Shown piece by piece: positions 6,450 through 7,557 of a stretch of 7,557 nucleotides of DNA. The position numbers were made by a program, and so were the translations under genes. Source of the stretch: Chloroflexota bacterium (GTDB lineage Bacteria > Chloroflexota > Anaerolineae > Anaerolineales > Villigracilaceae); the NCBI GenBank assembly GCA_021812905.1, contig JAKAMM010000074.1:1-7557 (forward strand). Direction: 5' to 3'. How positions within the stretch are numbered: position 1 is the first letter of the stretch; every line of letters begins with the position of its first letter. Under the pieces are notes generated by a model. It was not told where the DNA came from and ran no database searches. It saw only the letters and a program-made list of their open reading frames with translations.

Positions 6450-7557
6450 TCATTTTATTGAGATTGTGGTATCGCTTCTCAACGACTCCACCGCCGCAAA
6501 CGTGGACTTTGTCACGCCGATCAACTGCTCGTAGGGAATCGGCGGCTGTCCACCCTCGCGGATGGCCCGGGCCAAGGCGATCATTTCATTCTTCCAGCCT
6601 TTATCTTGCGCCGCGAGTTTGGCTTCCTTCTTATTTCCATCTTTGATTGTAGTTAGCACACGATAATCATCCAACACCGCGATTTGTCCCCCGCAAAACA
6701 CCTCGATGCGTTCTTTGGGGAAGGATTTGTCGCCGTTGGCGAGATAATCCACCACACCGATTGAATCATCGGGGAAAGTGAAAGTCATGCTGACGTTGTC
6801 TTCGCGGTATCTGCCATTGTCTGGCAAAGCATGCGCTGTGACACTAACCGGAGCCGTGCCAACCAGAAAAGTAATGAGGTCAATAAAGTGACACCCCTCG
6901 CCGATGATCCGTCCGCCGCCGATGGTTGGGTCTTGAGTCCAGTGATTGAGCGGAATGTAACCGGCATTGATTCGGTAATGCGCGTGAAGAGGCTCTGTTC
7001 GATGAAAGAGGAAAGATGAAAGAGATTGGGCGAGAGGGGAGAAACGACGATTGAAGCCGGCGGTGAGTAATGCGTGATTCGTAATTCGTAATTGCTTTTC
7101 GATTTTGGTAAGTTGCTCAGGCGTGATGGCTAACGGCTTTTCAACGAAAACATTCTTGCCAGCCTTCAAGGCTTTGACGATCAAATCCGCGTGCGAATCG
7201 TGGCGGGTCAGAATGGCAACCGTGTTGATGTTTGGATCGTTGATGATTTCATCATCGGATGAAGCTGCATATTGGAAACCAAATTTTTTTCCGGAATGCT
7301 GCGCATGTAGTCCGCCCGAGGAGGTTATGCCGACCAGTTCAATATCTTTGTTGTTTTTGATAACAGGCAGAAGCGTGGCATTGGCGTAAAGTCCAGCGCC
7401 CAACATACCCAGTTTACAGGTTGCAGGTTTAAAGGTTTTAACGTTGAACCTGACAACCTTCGAGCCCTTCGACGGACTCAGGACAGGCTTTTCCAACTTT
7501 TCAACGGCTTCGGGATAAGTAAGCAGAACTCCCAAAAACGGCTCTTTCCTTTTGCCA
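6450..7557 (-). CDS. Gfo/Idh/MocA oxidoreductase domain, probably the C-terminal half of a bi-domain ADH-Gfo/Idh protein; cut by the right edge
   Basis: A TTG at 7535 could be called as a start, but the frame stays open to the edge and reads GKRKEPF just before LGVLLTYPE. Numbering from that TTG, the Rossmann NAD(P)-binding motif is GMLGAGLYAN (43-52), followed by EKPLAI (132-137, catalytic-region Lys133), GFNRRFSPL (160-168), a GGGRIIGEGCHFIDL block (206-220, His216) and a mixed alpha/beta C-terminal domain. Bi-domain oxidoreductases from glycan loci place a zinc alcohol dehydrogenase before exactly such a domain, and the ADH part often ends in a GVLL.YP-like strand. I infer that this gene is the same and that its ADH half lies beyond the window. 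Such enzymes act on sugars or sugar nucleotides in the cytosol; the substrate is unknown. The interdomain linker (about residues 15-42) is encoded by dispersed repeats, and two more heptamer tracts occur inside the domain. Confidence 0.88.
   Translation of the reverse strand, partial: GKRKEPFLGVLLTYPEAVEKLEKPVLSPSKGSKVVRFNVKTFKPATCKLGMLGAGLYANATLLPVIKNNKDIELVGITSSGGLHAQHSGKKFGFQYAASSDDEIINDPNINTVAILTRHDSHADLIVKALKAGKNVFVEKPLAITPEQLTKIEKQLRITNHALLTAGFNRRFSPLAQSLSSFLFHRTEPLHAHYRINAGYIPLNHWTQDPTIGGGRIIGEGCHFIDLITFLVGTAPVSVTAHALPDNGRYREDNVSMTFTFPDDSIGVVDYLANGDKSFPKERIEVFCGGQIAVLDDYRVLTTIKDGNKKEAKLAAQDKGWKNEMIALARAIREGGQPPIPYEQLIGVTKSTFAAVESLRSDTTISIK
7001..7028. repeat. Heptamer tandem tract inside the oxidoreductase
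   Basis: GATGAAA occurs at 7001-7007 and 7015-7021, with a unit differing by one base between them (7008-7014) and a more diverged unit after (7022-7028). The tract encodes residues of QSLSSFLFH just after the conserved GFNRRFSPL block. Confidence 0.55.
7069..7094. repeat. Heptamer tandem tract inside the oxidoreductase
   Basis: AATTCGT at 7083-7089 is preceded in register by two units that each differ from it by one base (7069-7075 and 7076-7082) and followed by a partial copy (7090-7094). It encodes QLRITNHAL, just before the conserved GFNRRF block, a position that is usually variable in this family. Confidence 0.65.
7410..7437. repeat. Degenerate heptamer tract in the interdomain linker
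   Basis: CAGGTTG at 7417-7423 and CAGGTTT at 7424-7430 are adjacent near-copies, with diverged units on either side (7410-7416 and 7431-7437). They encode KTFKPATCKL at the end of the linker, directly before the Rossmann motif. Confidence 0.5.
7461..7489. repeat. Dispersed repeat (AGCCTGTCCTGAG...GAAGGGCT type) inside the coding sequence
   Basis: On the minus strand this stretch begins AGCCTGTCCTGAG (7489-7477) and continues with GTCGAAGGGCT (7473-7463). This matches my memory of a short repeat scattered widely in many environmental bacterial genomes, whose translation gives peptides such as VLSPSKG or VLSLSKG. Here it reads in frame as PVLSPSKGS, between the presumed ADH and Gfo/Idh domains. 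AGCC and GGCT at its ends are complementary. Copy number in this genome cannot be checked here. Confidence 0.6.

Overview
The window is most likely from a free-living or environmental bacterium with moderate GC content. The mix suggests an Anaerolineae-like Chloroflexota: a fused methionine-synthesis enzyme, GT-C membrane glycosyltransferases, an alcohol-dehydrogenase/Gfo-Idh type fusion, many small palindromic repeats and heptamer tandem repeats inside genes. This assignment is inference from gene style and repeats, not from a marker gene. All supported genes lie on the minus strand, so the region reads from right to left.

In the direction of transcription: (1) 7557-6450 is the C-terminal part of a sugar-nucleotide-type oxidoreductase. 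It is cut by the right edge, and its upstream half is probably a zinc alcohol-dehydrogenase domain. (2) 6449-6155 is a gap holding a decayed IS630-type transposase fragment. (3) 6154-4616 and 4605-2791 are two divergent tandem paralogues of a polytopic GT-C glycosyltransferase. They are tightly coupled: ten bases separate them, and the Shine-Dalgarno of the second overlaps the stop codon of the first. (4) 2794-2089 is a compact REP/RAYT-type mobile unit: an IS200-like Y1 transposase gene between two near-identical palindromes. (5) 2071-233 encodes a complete bifunctional homocysteine S-methyltransferase/methylenetetrahydrofolate reductase. (6) 232-85 is non-coding and carries an 89-base imperfect palindrome. 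(7) 84-1 is the start of a gene with an N-terminal membrane anchor that runs off the left edge.

The oxidoreductase and the two glycosyltransferases fit an envelope glycan or glycolipid locus, with lipid-linked sugar donors used outside the membrane. The methionine/one-carbon enzyme looks like an unrelated housekeeping neighbour. The most notable features are repeats that have entered coding space: the RAYT unit supplies stop codons for its own gene and for the glycosyltransferase it abuts; a dispersed GC-rich repeat and heptamer tracts make up the interdomain linker of the oxidoreductase; and further period-7 tracts lie in frame in the oxidoreductase and the longer glycosyltransferase. I saw no tRNA, rRNA, CRISPR array or convincing riboswitch.
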